Origin: Pseudarthrobacter sp. L1SW
GTDB lineage: Bacteria; Actinomycetota; Actinomycetes; Actinomycetales; Micrococcaceae
Assembly (NCBI RefSeq): GCF_020809045.1
Contig: NZ_CP078079.1
Span: forward strand, 2,232,001 to 2,296,000
DNA: 64,000 nucleotides
Direction of reading: 5' to 3'
Within the stretch, counting starts at the first letter, position 1; each line of letters opens with the position of its first letter. The position numbers were made by a program, and so were the translations under genes. Shown one piece after another: positions 54,193 to 62,975 of this stretch. The notes below the pieces were generated by a model. It searched no databases and was not told where the DNA came from. It saw nothing but the letters and a program-made list of their open reading frames with translations.

Positions 54193-54419
54193 GCAGACGC
54201 CTCTTCGGAACCCCAAGATGATGTATTACAAGTATGTCATTTAATGCACCGTTAATCCACAGGCAAGGCCCGTCAAAATGTCCGGAATCCCGCTGATTTT
54301 GCGGACGGAATCCACATGCTGTGGAGTACTTAGCCACATTTAACGCCCAGCGTGTCGTGGAAAAGACGGCGTGTCGCGCCTGGTGCGGGAGGGGTGCCAA
54401 GGGGGTCCGGAACACCGGA

Positions 54420-54451
54420 AAGGGGCCCCGAAGTGACCTTCGGAACCCCTT
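54420..54451. terminator. terminator-like hairpin
   Basis: AAGGGG-CC-CCGAAG / CTTCGG-AA-CCCCTT with a TGAC loop, and a small internal loop. It lies about 70 bp beyond the end of the methyltransferase gene at 54520. Confidence 0.45.
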
Positions 54452-54465
54452 CTGGTGATGAAACG

Positions 54466-54494
54466 CACGACGACGGCCGCGCGCCGCCGTCGTG
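54466..54494 (-). terminator. hairpin after cyclopropane synthase gene
   Basis: CACGACGACGGC/GCCGCCGTCGTG with one mismatch and a CGCGC loop, 26 bp after the stop at 54520. It contains the same CGACGGC arm as the nrdE-nrdF hairpin and the 24318 palindrome. Confidence 0.45.
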
Positions 54495-54519
54495 ATCCCT
54501 CCTCCCTGCCGGGCAGTCG

Positions 54520-55905
54520 CTACAGCTGCGCCTCCCGGCGGTCCAGCACGATCTGCTGCACGTCCAGGTAGCCGGACTGGAATCCCGCCCGCGAGTAGCA
54601 GAGGTAGAACAGCCACATCCGCTGGAACACAGCGTCGAAGCCCAGCTCCCCCACCTCGCGGGACCGCTCCAGGAACCGTTCCTCCCACAACCGCAGGGTA
54701 GCGGCGTAGTGGTCCCCCATGCCCATCCGCTCCCGCACCCGCAGGGACGTGTGCTGCTGCGTCACGCCCTCGATGGCGCGGACGGACGGCAGGAACCCGC
54801 CCGGGAAGATGTACTTGTGCACCCACGTGTACGCGTTCCGGGTTGCCAGCATGCGCCCGTGCGGCATGGTGATCGCCTGGATGGCCACCTTGCCGCCGGG
54901 GGCCAGCACCCGGTCGATGGTCTGGAAGTAGATGGGCCAGTACTCGTAGCCCACCGCCTCGATCATTTCGACAGATACGACGGCGTCGTACTCGCCCTCC
55001 ACCGCGCGGTAGTCCTGGAGGGCCACGGTCACGCTGTCCGCGTAGCCGGCCGCCGCGATGCGCTCCTGGGCGAGGGCCTGCTGTTCGCTGGACAGGGTGA
55101 CGCTGTAGACGGTGGCGCCGCGGGCCGCTGCCCGGAGCGCCAGTTCACCCCAGCCGGTGCCGATCTCCAGGAGCCGGGTCCCGGCACCGACGCCAGCCTT
55201 ATCCAGCAGCCTGTCGATCTTGGCCTGCTGCGCCCCGGCCAACTCCTCCCACCCCACCGAAACCAGCGGCCCCGCCGTGGGCGGAAACAGCGCCGACGAG
55301 TAGCTCATCGTGGAGTCGAGGAAGTTGGAGAACAGGTCATTGGACAGGTCGTAGTGCCGCGAGATGTTGCTGCGGGTATTCTGCTCGGCGTTCCTTTCCT
55401 GCCGCGGCGTGCGCGGCAGGTACAGCGAGCGCAGTTTCTGCAGCGGAGTGGGAATGAGGGTGTCCACCGACGCCGCGAAGACCTCGAGGACGCCGGCCAG
55501 GTCACTGGCTTCCCAGTCGCCGGCCATAAAGGATTCGCCCAGCCCGATCAGTCCGTTGTCGCCGATCCTCGCCTCGAATGCCTCCGGCCGCACCATGGTC
55601 ATGACCGGCGCGTCCGGACCGCCCGTGCCCAGCACCGTGCCGTCGGGGTATTCAACGCGCAGCGGCAGCCTCTTGACGGCTCCCTTGAACAGGAGGCCTG
55701 CGGCCTTGCCGGCCACAACAGCCTTGGCGCCCGACGGCGGCCGGGCAACTTCCGGCCACACGTCCGGGTCGATGCTGGCGGGCGACGCCGGCACGCCGTT
55801 CGCGGTCCAGGCTTCGGCGTAGTGGGCTGGGACGTAGTGGGCTGGGGCTTTGCCACCGGCTGTGTCCCTGGCGGCAGTTGTTTCGTTGTCGTCCGTCATT
55901 GTCAT
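54520..55905 (-). CDS. cyclopropane-fatty-acyl-phospholipid synthase family methyltransferase
   Basis: A 461-residue SAM-dependent enzyme. A CFA-type N-terminal lipid-binding region is followed by SNISRHYDLSNDLF (about 155-170) and the SAM motif LLEIGTGWGELALRAA (about 235-250). The late VSVEMIEAVGYEYWP is a conserved part of the active site. It adds a methylene or methyl group to unsaturated acyl chains of membrane phospholipids. It is last in an operon with the DUF1365 and FAD-oxidoreductase genes and overlaps DUF1365 as ATGA, with AGGAGG upstream. The same three-gene set occurs in M. tuberculosis (Rv0447c-Rv0449c, ufaA1). Confidence 0.9.
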   Translation of the reverse strand: MTMTDDNETTAARDTAGGKAPAHYVPAHYAEAWTANGVPASPASIDPDVWPEVARPPSGAKAVVAGKAAGLLFKGAVKRLPLRVEYPDGTVLGTGGPDAPVMTMVRPEAFEARIGDNGLIGLGESFMAGDWEASDLAGVLEVFAASVDTLIPTPLQKLRSLYLPRTPRQERNAEQNTRSNISRHYDLSNDLFSNFLDSTMSYSSALFPPTAGPLVSVGWEELAGAQQAKIDRLLDKAGVGAGTRLLEIGTGWGELALRAAARGATVYSVTLSSEQQALAQERIAAAGYADSVTVALQDYRAVEGEYDAVVSVEMIEAVGYEYWPIYFQTIDRVLAPGGKVAIQAITMPHGRMLATRNAYTWVHKYIFPGGFLPSVRAIEGVTQQHTSLRVRERMGMGDHYAATLRLWEERFLERSREVGELGFDAVFQRMWLFYLCYSRAGFQSGYLDVQQIVLDRREAQL

Positions 55906-56633
55906 TGAACTGCCTCCTGTGAGGGGTGGTGTGGTCGGGCGACGACGGGCAGGCGTCTTGCCCAGAGTGTAATGCCCTGCACCCGGATGAGTGCGGAAAC
56001 GAGCAGCGGCGCGGCCGGCACCGCAGCCGCCGCGGCAAGGATGTTCCCGAGCGTGGCGGGCCGGCGGGTGCCGTCCATGCTGGCCACGAAGGGCCGGTGG
56101 CCCTCCCGCTCCAGCACAATGGACACCGCCAGCCGCTCCCCCGGGGCGGGCAGCTTCATCCGGTACTGCCCGCTGACGTCATTGAAAGGCGAAACATAGA
56201 ACGCCTTGGGCACGGCGGCCCGGCCGGCCGCATCCGTCCGCAGCAGGTAGCAGTGGCGTTCCCCATAGGTGTTGTGGACCTCGGCCACCACGCACTCAAG
56301 CTCACCGCTGGTCCGGTAGCACCAGAACAGCGTCAGCGGGTTGAAAACGTAACCGAAAACCCTGGCGCTGGTCAGCATGTGGATGGCACCGCCGTCGGGC
56401 TCGATGCCCTGGGTGCGCAGGTATCGCTCCACGTTGCTGCGGATGCTGGCGGCCGGATCCCCAAGGTGGTCGCCGGCCTTGAACACGGCAAGCGGCCGGA
56501 GCAGGAACGGCAGCCGCGGGAGTTGGTCCACATCCACGAACCAGCTGTAATTGCGGTAGGTGAACGCGTTCTTCAGCGGTGTGCGCCGCACATGCGAGAT
56601 GGATGTGCGGTAAATGGCTGGGACTGCGCTCAT
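55902..56633 (-). CDS. DUF1365 family protein
   Basis: A 243-residue protein starting with the family pattern YRTSISHVRRTPLKNAFTYR and YSWFVDVDQLPRLP, then RVFGYVFNPLTLFWCY and VEVHNTYGERHCYLL-type segments. The function is unknown, but the family is nearly always found beside a CFA-type methyltransferase and a FAD oxidoreductase. Both its start and its stop overlap its neighbours (ATGA at each side), so the three proteins are made together. Confidence 0.9.
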   Translation of the reverse strand: MSAVPAIYRTSISHVRRTPLKNAFTYRNYSWFVDVDQLPRLPFLLRPLAVFKAGDHLGDPAASIRSNVERYLRTQGIEPDGGAIHMLTSARVFGYVFNPLTLFWCYRTSGELECVVAEVHNTYGERHCYLLRTDAAGRAAVPKAFYVSPFNDVSGQYRMKLPAPGERLAVSIVLEREGHRPFVASMDGTRRPATLGNILAAAAAVPAAPLLVSALIRVQGITLWARRLPVVARPHHPSQEAVQ

Positions 56634-58030
56634 GCGGGCTCCGCCGCGGGCAGCAGTTTCCGTTCGCCGCCGTCCCGGGAGTCGAGCACATCGGCAGCCC
56701 GGGCAACGGGCCAGGAGCGGCCCAGGGCTTCGGCTGCCCGCACGCCGGAAAGCGCCCCGTCCTCGTGGAAGCCCCAGCCCAGGTAGGCGCCGGCGTAGGC
56801 GATCCGGTTGTCACTGAGGCCGGCGATTGCCTGCTGTGCCTGCAGCGATTCGGGCGTGTACTGAGGGTGCTCGTACACCATCCGCTCCAGGACCCGGTCA
56901 TCCGCAATCAGCTCCGACTCCCCCAGGCTCACCAGGTAGGGCCTGCCGTCGGCAGGGCTGAGCCGCTGGAGGCGGGTGAGGTCGTAGCTGACCAGGACCT
57001 TGTCCGGCCGGGCTTCGCAGGAGGGCAGCCGGTAGTTCCAGGACGCCTTCGCGTTGCCGGCAGCCGGCAGGACGGCCGGATCCCGGTGGAACACTGTATG
57101 GTTCACCGAGTACGGCATCCCGCCCAGCGCCTCCTTCTCGGCGGGCGAGGCATCAGCCAGGAACCCGAGAGCCTGGGCTGGATGGGTGGCGATGACAAGG
57201 GCCTCGAAGTCCTCTACGCCGTGTTCCGTCATCACCTCGATACCCAGGGCGTGGCGCCGGACGGCAGTCACCGGGGTGTTGAGCCGGACATCGGGCAGTG
57301 TGGCGGCGAGTTTTTCGACATAACGGGCCGAGCCGCCGGTGACCGTCCGCCACTGCGGCGAGCCTTTGACGCCCAGCATGCCGTGGTGGCCCAGGAACGT
57401 GAAGAGGTATCGCGCGGGGTAGGCCAGCGCGGTGGTGGGGTCGCAGGACCATACTGCGCTGACCACCGGGGTCATGAAGTGGGAGATGAAGTATGGACTG
57501 AAGTTTTCGCGTTCCAGGAACTCGCCCAGGGTCGGCTCGGCTCCGGCAAGGTCGGGGCTGACAGCGGAAACGGGGGCCGTGCGCAGGAGTGCCCGGGCCT
57601 TCCGGTAGAAGCGGGTGACCTCGAGCAGCATCAGCAGGTACCGGCCGCGCAGGAGGCTGGAGGGACGGGCAATGATGCCGCGGCCGCCGTCGCGGGCTCC
57701 TGCATACTCCAACCCGCAGCCGTCGCACCGGACGGACATGCTCATTTCGGAGTCCTGCGTTTCCACGCCCAGTTCGGCGAACAGCCGCAGCAATGTGGGG
57801 TACGTCCGTTCATTGTGCACAATGAAGCCGGTATCGACGCCGAGGGAGGACCCGTCCGGCTGCGCCAGGTCATGCGTGTGCGCGTGCCCTCCCAGCCGTG
57901 AATCCGCTTCGAACAGCGTGACGTCGTCCTGCCGGTTGAGGACGTAGGCGGCAGTCAGGCCGGCGACGCCGCTGCCGATGACGGCCACCCGCCGTCGTCC
58001 GCCTCCGCTTACTGCTGGGTTAGGTGACAA
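56630..58030 (-). CDS. FAD-dependent oxidoreductase of the fatty-acid operon
   Basis: A 466-residue flavin amine-oxidase-like enzyme. The FAD site is at the start (RVAVIGSGVAGLTAAYVLNR) followed by the acidic end of the next strand (LFEADSRLGGHAHT). The frame is open further up, but TTG 58030 has AGGAG seven bases ahead, and no ATG or GTG lies between it and the fold, so I chose TTG. It begins the operon oxidoreductase-DUF1365-methyltransferase and probably acts on the same lipid. A LysR gene is divergent 130 bp away. Confidence 0.88.
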   Translation of the reverse strand: MSPNPAVSGGGRRRVAVIGSGVAGLTAAYVLNRQDDVTLFEADSRLGGHAHTHDLAQPDGSSLGVDTGFIVHNERTYPTLLRLFAELGVETQDSEMSMSVRCDGCGLEYAGARDGGRGIIARPSSLLRGRYLLMLLEVTRFYRKARALLRTAPVSAVSPDLAGAEPTLGEFLERENFSPYFISHFMTPVVSAVWSCDPTTALAYPARYLFTFLGHHGMLGVKGSPQWRTVTGGSARYVEKLAATLPDVRLNTPVTAVRRHALGIEVMTEHGVEDFEALVIATHPAQALGFLADASPAEKEALGGMPYSVNHTVFHRDPAVLPAAGNAKASWNYRLPSCEARPDKVLVSYDLTRLQRLSPADGRPYLVSLGESELIADDRVLERMVYEHPQYTPESLQAQQAIAGLSDNRIAYAGAYLGWGFHEDGALSGVRAAEALGRSWPVARAADVLDSRDGGERKLLPAAEPA

Positions 58031-58160
58031 TGTATGCTCCTCTGCTGAACATTTGCCGCTTGGCTGGGTATGCAGAGGGCAATTCGGCACGATGTGCCCT
58101 GCGGATGGGTGTGATGGACGGCAGTTTTTTCGGCGCCTGCCGGCGGAGTACTGTGGGCGG

Positions 58161-59078
58161 GTGGTAAACCCGGTACACCTGAAGACCCTCCTGGAGGTCA
58201 CCCGGCTCGGTTCATTCGCAGCCGCAGCGGCAACACTGGGCTACACGGCCTCGGCCGTTTCCCAGCAGATGTCCGCGCTGGAACGCGACACCGGCGTGGT
58301 CCTGTTCCAGCGCTCGGCGCGCAGGGTGGTCCCTACGGAAGCCGCCGTCGTCATGACCCGGCACGCCGCCAAGGTGCTGACCGACATTGAAGCCCTGATG
58401 GCTGCTGCCTCCAGGACGCAGGATTCGGCAAGCCAGGAACTGAGGCTGGGGATCTTTCCCAGCCTGGCCACGTACGTGCTGCCGCGGATTTTGAAGAACC
58501 CTTCATGGAAGAACCTGGGCATCGACTTGAAGGTGTCCGTGGCTGAACCCGGGCAGACCATCCAGGGGCTGCGCACCGGCGGAGAACTGGACCTCGCCGT
58601 GGTTTTCCAGGTGGGCCAAACGGGCTTCGCGTGGCCGAACACCATCAACCGGCAATGGATCGGCGACGACGACTTCCGGGTGGTGCTGCCCGCCGGATGG
58701 GGCTTCCGCTCCGACGCCAAGGTGGCCGCTGACCACCTCTCGGACATGCCGTGGATCATGCACCACCCGGGTACCAGCGACGCCATGGTGATTGAGCGGC
58801 TGTTCGCCGGGTGCAACCTGCATCCGCGGGTCGTGGCGCACAGTGACGATTTCCACGCGAGCCTGGAGATGGCGGCCGCCGGGCTGGGCGCGGCTTTGGT
58901 GCCGGAACTCGCCCTGCGGAACAAGCCGGCCGGCGTGGTGGTGCTGGACGTTCCTGAGATCCGGCTCGCCAGGAATGTTTTTGCGCTCCTGATCAACGAG
59001 CGGAAAACTGCCCGGGTCCAGCTGTTCGTGGACCTGCTGGCCGAGACGCTCGCCGGGATGCGCACTGCCGTGAATTAG
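58161..59078 (+). CDS. LysR-family transcriptional regulator
   Basis: A 305-residue regulator. The helix-turn-helix is at residues about 4-60 (VHLKTLLEVTRLGSFAAAAA, then YTASAVSQQMSALE), and the effector-binding domain runs from about 90 to 300. It starts at GTG 58161. Because it is divergent from the lipid-modifying operon across a 130-bp gap, it probably controls that operon and itself. The effector is unknown. Confidence 0.9.
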   Translation: MVNPVHLKTLLEVTRLGSFAAAAATLGYTASAVSQQMSALERDTGVVLFQRSARRVVPTEAAVVMTRHAAKVLTDIEALMAAASRTQDSASQELRLGIFPSLATYVLPRILKNPSWKNLGIDLKVSVAEPGQTIQGLRTGGELDLAVVFQVGQTGFAWPNTINRQWIGDDDFRVVLPAGWGFRSDAKVAADHLSDMPWIMHHPGTSDAMVIERLFAGCNLHPRVVAHSDDFHASLEMAAAGLGAALVPELALRNKPAGVVVLDVPEIRLARNVFALLINERKTARVQLFVDLLAETLAGMRTAVN

Positions 59079-59123
59079 GCCTGAACGCTGGAATGCTCCG
59101 CTGTTCGGGTCTATGTTGAAACT

Positions 59124-59630
59124 ATGAGCAAGGTAGCGAGCCGGCACTTTGGAGAGATTGAGCTCAACCACGGCAGGGATCACTTCATCGCCGCGAAGCA
59201 TGAACTGCGCGGCCATCCGCTGGAACTCGACCTGAACGTCACCGCCCACGACCACTTCGATGAGGCCGCCCTGCACAAGGTCGACTACCGCCTGCGGTTC
59301 CTGCCGGAGCTCGTGGACGAGGTCCGGGACATGATCGCGGAAGAACTGGAGCAGGAAGGCACCAGCCCGCAGGAGTACCTGCACTTCCACTGCAATGCCC
59401 TCAAGGACGAGCACCTGCAGAAGGTCTTTGGCATATCGGACCGCAGCCAGCTCACCAACGAGGTGTTTCTGAAGGCCCTGAAACTCGGCCATGTGGGCAT
59501 CTACCCCGGCCAGCCTGAACGCTACTTCGTCCTGGACTTCACCCTGGGCGAGCATTTCACCGACGAGGTCCTGGTGGCCTCCGCCGACGAAGACGGCGTG
59601 GTGGACGACGAAATCGTGTGGGAGTCCTGA
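59124..59630 (+). CDS. DUF2004-like protein
   Basis: A 168-residue acidic soluble protein (SKVASRHFGEIELNH, then DVTAHDHF-like and YLHFHCNALKDEHLQ segments). The layout of strands and an acidic end (DEDGVVDDEIVWES) recalls DUF2004 proteins. That name is from memory. No catalytic motif is visible. It is monocistronic, and a 24-bp inverted repeat starts one base after its stop. Confidence 0.6.
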   Translation: MSKVASRHFGEIELNHGRDHFIAAKHELRGHPLELDLNVTAHDHFDEAALHKVDYRLRFLPELVDEVRDMIAEELEQEGTSPQEYLHFHCNALKDEHLQKVFGISDRSQLTNEVFLKALKLGHVGIYPGQPERYFVLDFTLGEHFTDEVLVASADEDGVVDDEIVWES

Positions 59631-59690
59631 ATCGAGTGCTCCGTACCTGCCGTTTTGAGCGTCCATAACGGCAGGTACGGAGCGCTCGAT
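59631..59690. repeat. 24-bp palindromic element, REP-like
   Basis: Left arm 59631-59654 and right arm 59667-59690 form a 24-position stem with a single G-T pair (T59637). The 12-nt loop is TTGAGCGTCCAT. The stem contains CCGTACCTGCCGTT and its complement. It starts one base after the DUF2004-like stop. It could end transcription, but the great stem length and lack of a T-tract suggest a dispersed palindromic repeat. Confidence 0.75.
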
Positions 59691-59731
59691 GTGGCCTTTG
59701 ACCCTAGTGGCACCGCCTGCCCGGGCACAAT

Positions 59732-60442
59732 ATGGGAGCCATGCATGATGTCGGATCCGGAACGTGGCGCCTTGCTTCCTCACTGCTCCTCTCCGGGGTT
59801 GTGGTTTCGCTCCTGGCCGGCCTCCTTCATGCGGAGTCCCATGACGCGAATGACCATGTAGCCTCGTTCACCGCCTACGCGAACAGTGATATCTGGACCG
59901 CCGTCCACTTGGGCCAGTTTGCCGGGATGGCCTTGGTGTGCGCCGGGCTGGTGGCTTTGTGGTCCGCCATCGACCTTCGGCGGGGCGCATTGGGCTGGAC
60001 CGCCCGCTTTGGGGCTCTTTCCGCCGCCCTCGCTGCGGCGCTTTATGCCGCGTTGCAGGCCGTGGATGGCGTAGCACTCAAACAGGCGGTGGACGCGTGG
60101 GCGGTCTCTGCGGAACCGGACAAGGCGGTGCGTTTCGCCACCGCCGAAGGGATCCGCTGGCTTGAATGGGGAATGCGCAGCTACCAGAGCTTCCTGCTGG
60201 GGGCTGCGCTGCTTCTGCTGGGCACCGTTGTTGCATCCCTGCGGCCGGTTTCGCGGTTCATCGGCTATTTGATGGTTCTGTCCGGGCTGGCGTACGTGGC
60301 GCAGGGCTGGATCATCGGCGAATTGGGCTTTGCAGCCACAAATTCGCAGCCCACGTTAACCGGGATCATCGCGGTCCTGGCCTGGTCAGTGTGGTTAGCC
60401 GTCAGCGCCTGGCGGATGAAGGAAACCGCTAAGGCAGGCTGA
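59732..60442 (+). CDS. DUF4386-like membrane protein, second
   Basis: A 236-residue protein with about six helices (LASSLLLSGVVVSLLAGLLHA, FAGMALVCAGLVALWSAI, FGALSAALAAALYAALQAV and three more after residue 145). The soluble loop after helix 3 holds DAWAVSAEPDKAVRFATAEG, the same place as the loop in the 19290 protein. The family function is unknown. The start is ATG 59732 or 59741. It is convergent with metE. Confidence 0.65.
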   Translation: MGAMHDVGSGTWRLASSLLLSGVVVSLLAGLLHAESHDANDHVASFTAYANSDIWTAVHLGQFAGMALVCAGLVALWSAIDLRRGALGWTARFGALSAALAAALYAALQAVDGVALKQAVDAWAVSAEPDKAVRFATAEGIRWLEWGMRSYQSFLLGAALLLLGTVVASLRPVSRFIGYLMVLSGLAYVAQGWIIGELGFAATNSQPTLTGIIAVLAWSVWLAVSAWRMKETAKAG

Positions 60443-60464
60443 GCCCCGTTCGCTCGCAGGCTAA

Positions 60465-60492
60465 GGGTTGGCGCGGCAGGCCGCGCCAACCC
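60465..60492. terminator. hairpin between convergent genes
   Basis: GGGTTGGCGCGG/CCGCGCCAACCC, a 12-bp perfect stem with a CAGG loop, between the 59732 gene and metE. On the minus strand it lies 30 bp after the metE stop. Confidence 0.7.
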
Positions 60493-60521
60493 CTAAATCT
60501 CTGCGGGCTCCTACGAAGCGG

Positions 60522-62861
60522 CTACTTGGCCGCTTCAAGCAGCTCCGCGCGGACCGCCTGGGTTGCCTTGACCAGGTTGCGCAGGGACTCTTCGGTCTCC
60601 GCGTAGCCGCGGGTCTTCAGGCCGCAGTCCGGGTTGACCCAGAGCTGGCGGGACGGAACGTGCTTGACCGCGGTGGCCAGCAGTTCGGTGACTTCGCCCT
60701 CGCCCGGTACGCGCGGCGAGTGGATGTCGTACACGCCCGGGCCCACGCCGCGGCCGAATCCGTGGGACTCGAGGTCGTGGACAACCTCCATGCGTGAGCG
60801 GGCAGCCTCGATGGACGTCACGTCCGCGTCGAGGCCGTCGATCGCGTCGATGATCACGCCGAACTCCGAGTAGCAGAGGTGGGTGTGGATCTGGGTGGCG
60901 TCTGCGGCGCCAGCGGTGGCGAGGCGGAAGGAGTCCACGGACCACTTCAAGTAGTCCGCGTGGTCCGCCTTGCGGAGCGGGAGGAGTTCGCGCAGTGCGG
61001 GTTCGTCCACCTGGATGACCTTGATGCCGGCAGCTTCGAGGTCGGCGATTTCGTCGCGCAGGGCAAGGCCAACCTGGTTTGCGGTCTCGCCCAGCGGCTG
61101 GTCTTCACGGACGAAGGACCAGGCCAGGATGGTGACCGGACCGGTGAGCATGCCCTTCATCGGCTTGCTGGTCAGCGACTGGGCGTACTTGGCCCACTCA
61201 ACCGTGATGGGGGCGCTGCGGGTGACGTCGCCCCACAGGATGGAGGGACGGGTGCAGCGTGAGCCGTAGGACTGCACCCAGCCGTGGACGGTGACGTCGA
61301 AGCCCTCGAGGTTCTCGGCGAAGTACTGCACCATGTCGTTGCGCTCGGGCTCGCCGTGCACCAGGACGTCGTAGCCGAGCTCTTCCTGCAGCTCCACAAC
61401 GCGCTTGATCTCGTCCTTCATGAGCTGCTCGTACTGCTCGTCCGTGAGGTCGCCCTTGTTGTTGCGGGCCCGGGCGGAGCGGATTTCGGAGGTCTGGGGG
61501 AAGGAGCCGATGGTGGTGGTCGGCAGCGGCGGCAGGTGCAGCGCCTCTTCCTGGGCTGCTTCGCGGACCGAGTACTCGGAGCGGGTGAAGTCGGCAGCGG
61601 TGAGGGCCCCGGTGCGGGCGCGGACGTCGGCGCGGCGGACGCCTTCGGCGGTGGCGCGGGAAGCGATGACGGCTGTTGCGTCGTCAATGGCGGCCTTGGC
61701 GGAGGCGGGCTCGGCCAGGTAGGACGCGAGGGTTTTGACCTCAACCGCCTTCTGGTCGGAGAACGCCAGCCAGCTGCGGAGCTGTTCGGAGAGCTGCGTC
61801 TCCTCGGCGACGTCATGCGGGACGTGCTGCGTGGAGGTGGAGGTGGAGACGGTGACCCTGCCTGCAGCTGCCTTCAGTGCGTCCAGCTTGGCGGCTGAAG
61901 CGGCGAGGTCATTGCGCCAGATGTTGTGGCCGTCAACGACGCCGGCAACCAGGGTCTTGTTGCCCAGGCCGGCGAGTGCCGCGGCAGAGGGGACGGCGCC
62001 CTTGAAGACGTCGATGTGCAGGGCATCGATGGTGGTGGCGGCGAGGGTGCCGAGCTGGCCGTCGAGCGGGCCGTACGGGGTGGAGACGAGGATTTGCGGG
62101 CGGTTGGCCGCGGCGGTGAGGACTTCGTAGGCGCGGGCAACGGCCGCTGCGATCTCGGCGGCAGGGGTGTCCTGGTCAACAACCAGCGCGGGCTCGTCGA
62201 GCTGGACCCAGCTGGCTCCGGCGGCGGCGAGCTTATCGAGCAGCTGGACGTAGACGGGCAGGATGTCCTCGAGGCGGGACAGCGGCGCGAAACCTGCCGG
62301 GGCGCCGTCGGACGCCTTGGACAGGAGCAGGTACGTAACCGGGCCAACGATGTACGGGCGGGTTTCGATCCCGTTGACCAGGGCGAATGCGAACTCGTCA
62401 ACCTTCGCGGTGGAGGCCAGGCTGAACTCGGTCTCCGGACCGATTTCCGGCACCAGGTAGTGGTAGTTGGTGTCGAACCACTTGGTCATTTCCAGCGGCT
62501 GCTGGTCCTTGGTGCCGCGGGCCAGGGTGAAGTAACCGTCGATGTCCAGCTGCCCCTCACTGTTGAGGAGTTTGCCGAAGCGGGCCGGCACGGCGCCCAG
62601 GTGGGCGGTGGTGTCCAGGACCTGGTCGTAGTAGGAGAACGTGCCCGGCACGGCTGCGGCCTCCGTCAGGCCGAGATCCTGCAGGCGCTTGGCGATGCTC
62701 AGCTGGATGTCCTTGGCGGCGGCGTCCAGCGCGGCGGCGTCGATCTTGCCGGCCCAGTAGGCCTCCACGGCCTTCTTGAGCTCGCGGCGGCGGCCGATGC
62801 GCGGGTAGCCGAGCAGGGAAGCAGCGGGAAAGGGCGTGGTGGCGTTATTGAGTGCAGTCAT
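60522..62861 (-). CDS. metE: cobalamin-independent methionine synthase
   Basis: A 779-residue enzyme that transfers the methyl group of 5-methyltetrahydrofolate-triglutamate to homocysteine. An N-terminal domain with LGYPRIGRRRELKKA is followed by the catalytic domain. Zinc and homocysteine ligands are visible as HTHLCYSEF and the late NPDCGLKTR. AGGAG before ATG 62861 sets the start, although the frame is open to 62918. It follows metF after 114 bp, and the two form a methionine unit that needs no vitamin B12. Confidence 0.97.
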   Translation of the reverse strand: MTALNNATTPFPAASLLGYPRIGRRRELKKAVEAYWAGKIDAAALDAAAKDIQLSIAKRLQDLGLTEAAAVPGTFSYYDQVLDTTAHLGAVPARFGKLLNSEGQLDIDGYFTLARGTKDQQPLEMTKWFDTNYHYLVPEIGPETEFSLASTAKVDEFAFALVNGIETRPYIVGPVTYLLLSKASDGAPAGFAPLSRLEDILPVYVQLLDKLAAAGASWVQLDEPALVVDQDTPAAEIAAAVARAYEVLTAAANRPQILVSTPYGPLDGQLGTLAATTIDALHIDVFKGAVPSAAALAGLGNKTLVAGVVDGHNIWRNDLAASAAKLDALKAAAGRVTVSTSTSTQHVPHDVAEETQLSEQLRSWLAFSDQKAVEVKTLASYLAEPASAKAAIDDATAVIASRATAEGVRRADVRARTGALTAADFTRSEYSVREAAQEEALHLPPLPTTTIGSFPQTSEIRSARARNNKGDLTDEQYEQLMKDEIKRVVELQEELGYDVLVHGEPERNDMVQYFAENLEGFDVTVHGWVQSYGSRCTRPSILWGDVTRSAPITVEWAKYAQSLTSKPMKGMLTGPVTILAWSFVREDQPLGETANQVGLALRDEIADLEAAGIKVIQVDEPALRELLPLRKADHADYLKWSVDSFRLATAGAADATQIHTHLCYSEFGVIIDAIDGLDADVTSIEAARSRMEVVHDLESHGFGRGVGPGVYDIHSPRVPGEGEVTELLATAVKHVPSRQLWVNPDCGLKTRGYAETEESLRNLVKATQAVRAELLEAAK

Positions 62862-62975
62862 GGGATTCTCCTGGGGAGTTGGAATGTGTGCGGACACGCC
62901 GTTGGCAGGCGTCCACAAAGAGGTGTTCAGCTAAAAGGCGTTTGCTGGAAAGGGGGTTTTGCGCTTTTGGCGGGT

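Larger units (their letters stand above)
54116..54519. other. 404-bp non-coding region ahead of nrdH
   Basis: No gene is seen. The part next to nrdH (54150-54260) is AT-richer than its surroundings and should carry the nrdH promoter. It holds the NrdR-like sites at 54171-54192. Further left is an inverted repeat, TCCACA-TGC-TGTGGA (54311-54325), of unknown role. Two hairpins follow at 54420-54451 and 54466-54494, which likely end the fatty-acid operon. Confidence 0.6.

Noticed and set aside
54250..54263. DnaA-box-like TTAATCCACAG
   Set aside because: It differs from TTWTNCACA by an extra base, stands alone, and no replication gene is near.
54188..54826. Minus-strand frame covering the nrdH upstream region
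   Set aside because: Most of it overlaps the methyltransferase gene in another frame, and the rest crosses AT-rich regulatory DNA and two hairpins.
62862..62975. Riboswitch between metF and metE
   Set aside because: Only 114 bp with one short stem (GGACACGCC/GGCGTCC) and no recognised SAM or cobalamin core. The unit's main control should lie upstream of metF, outside the window.
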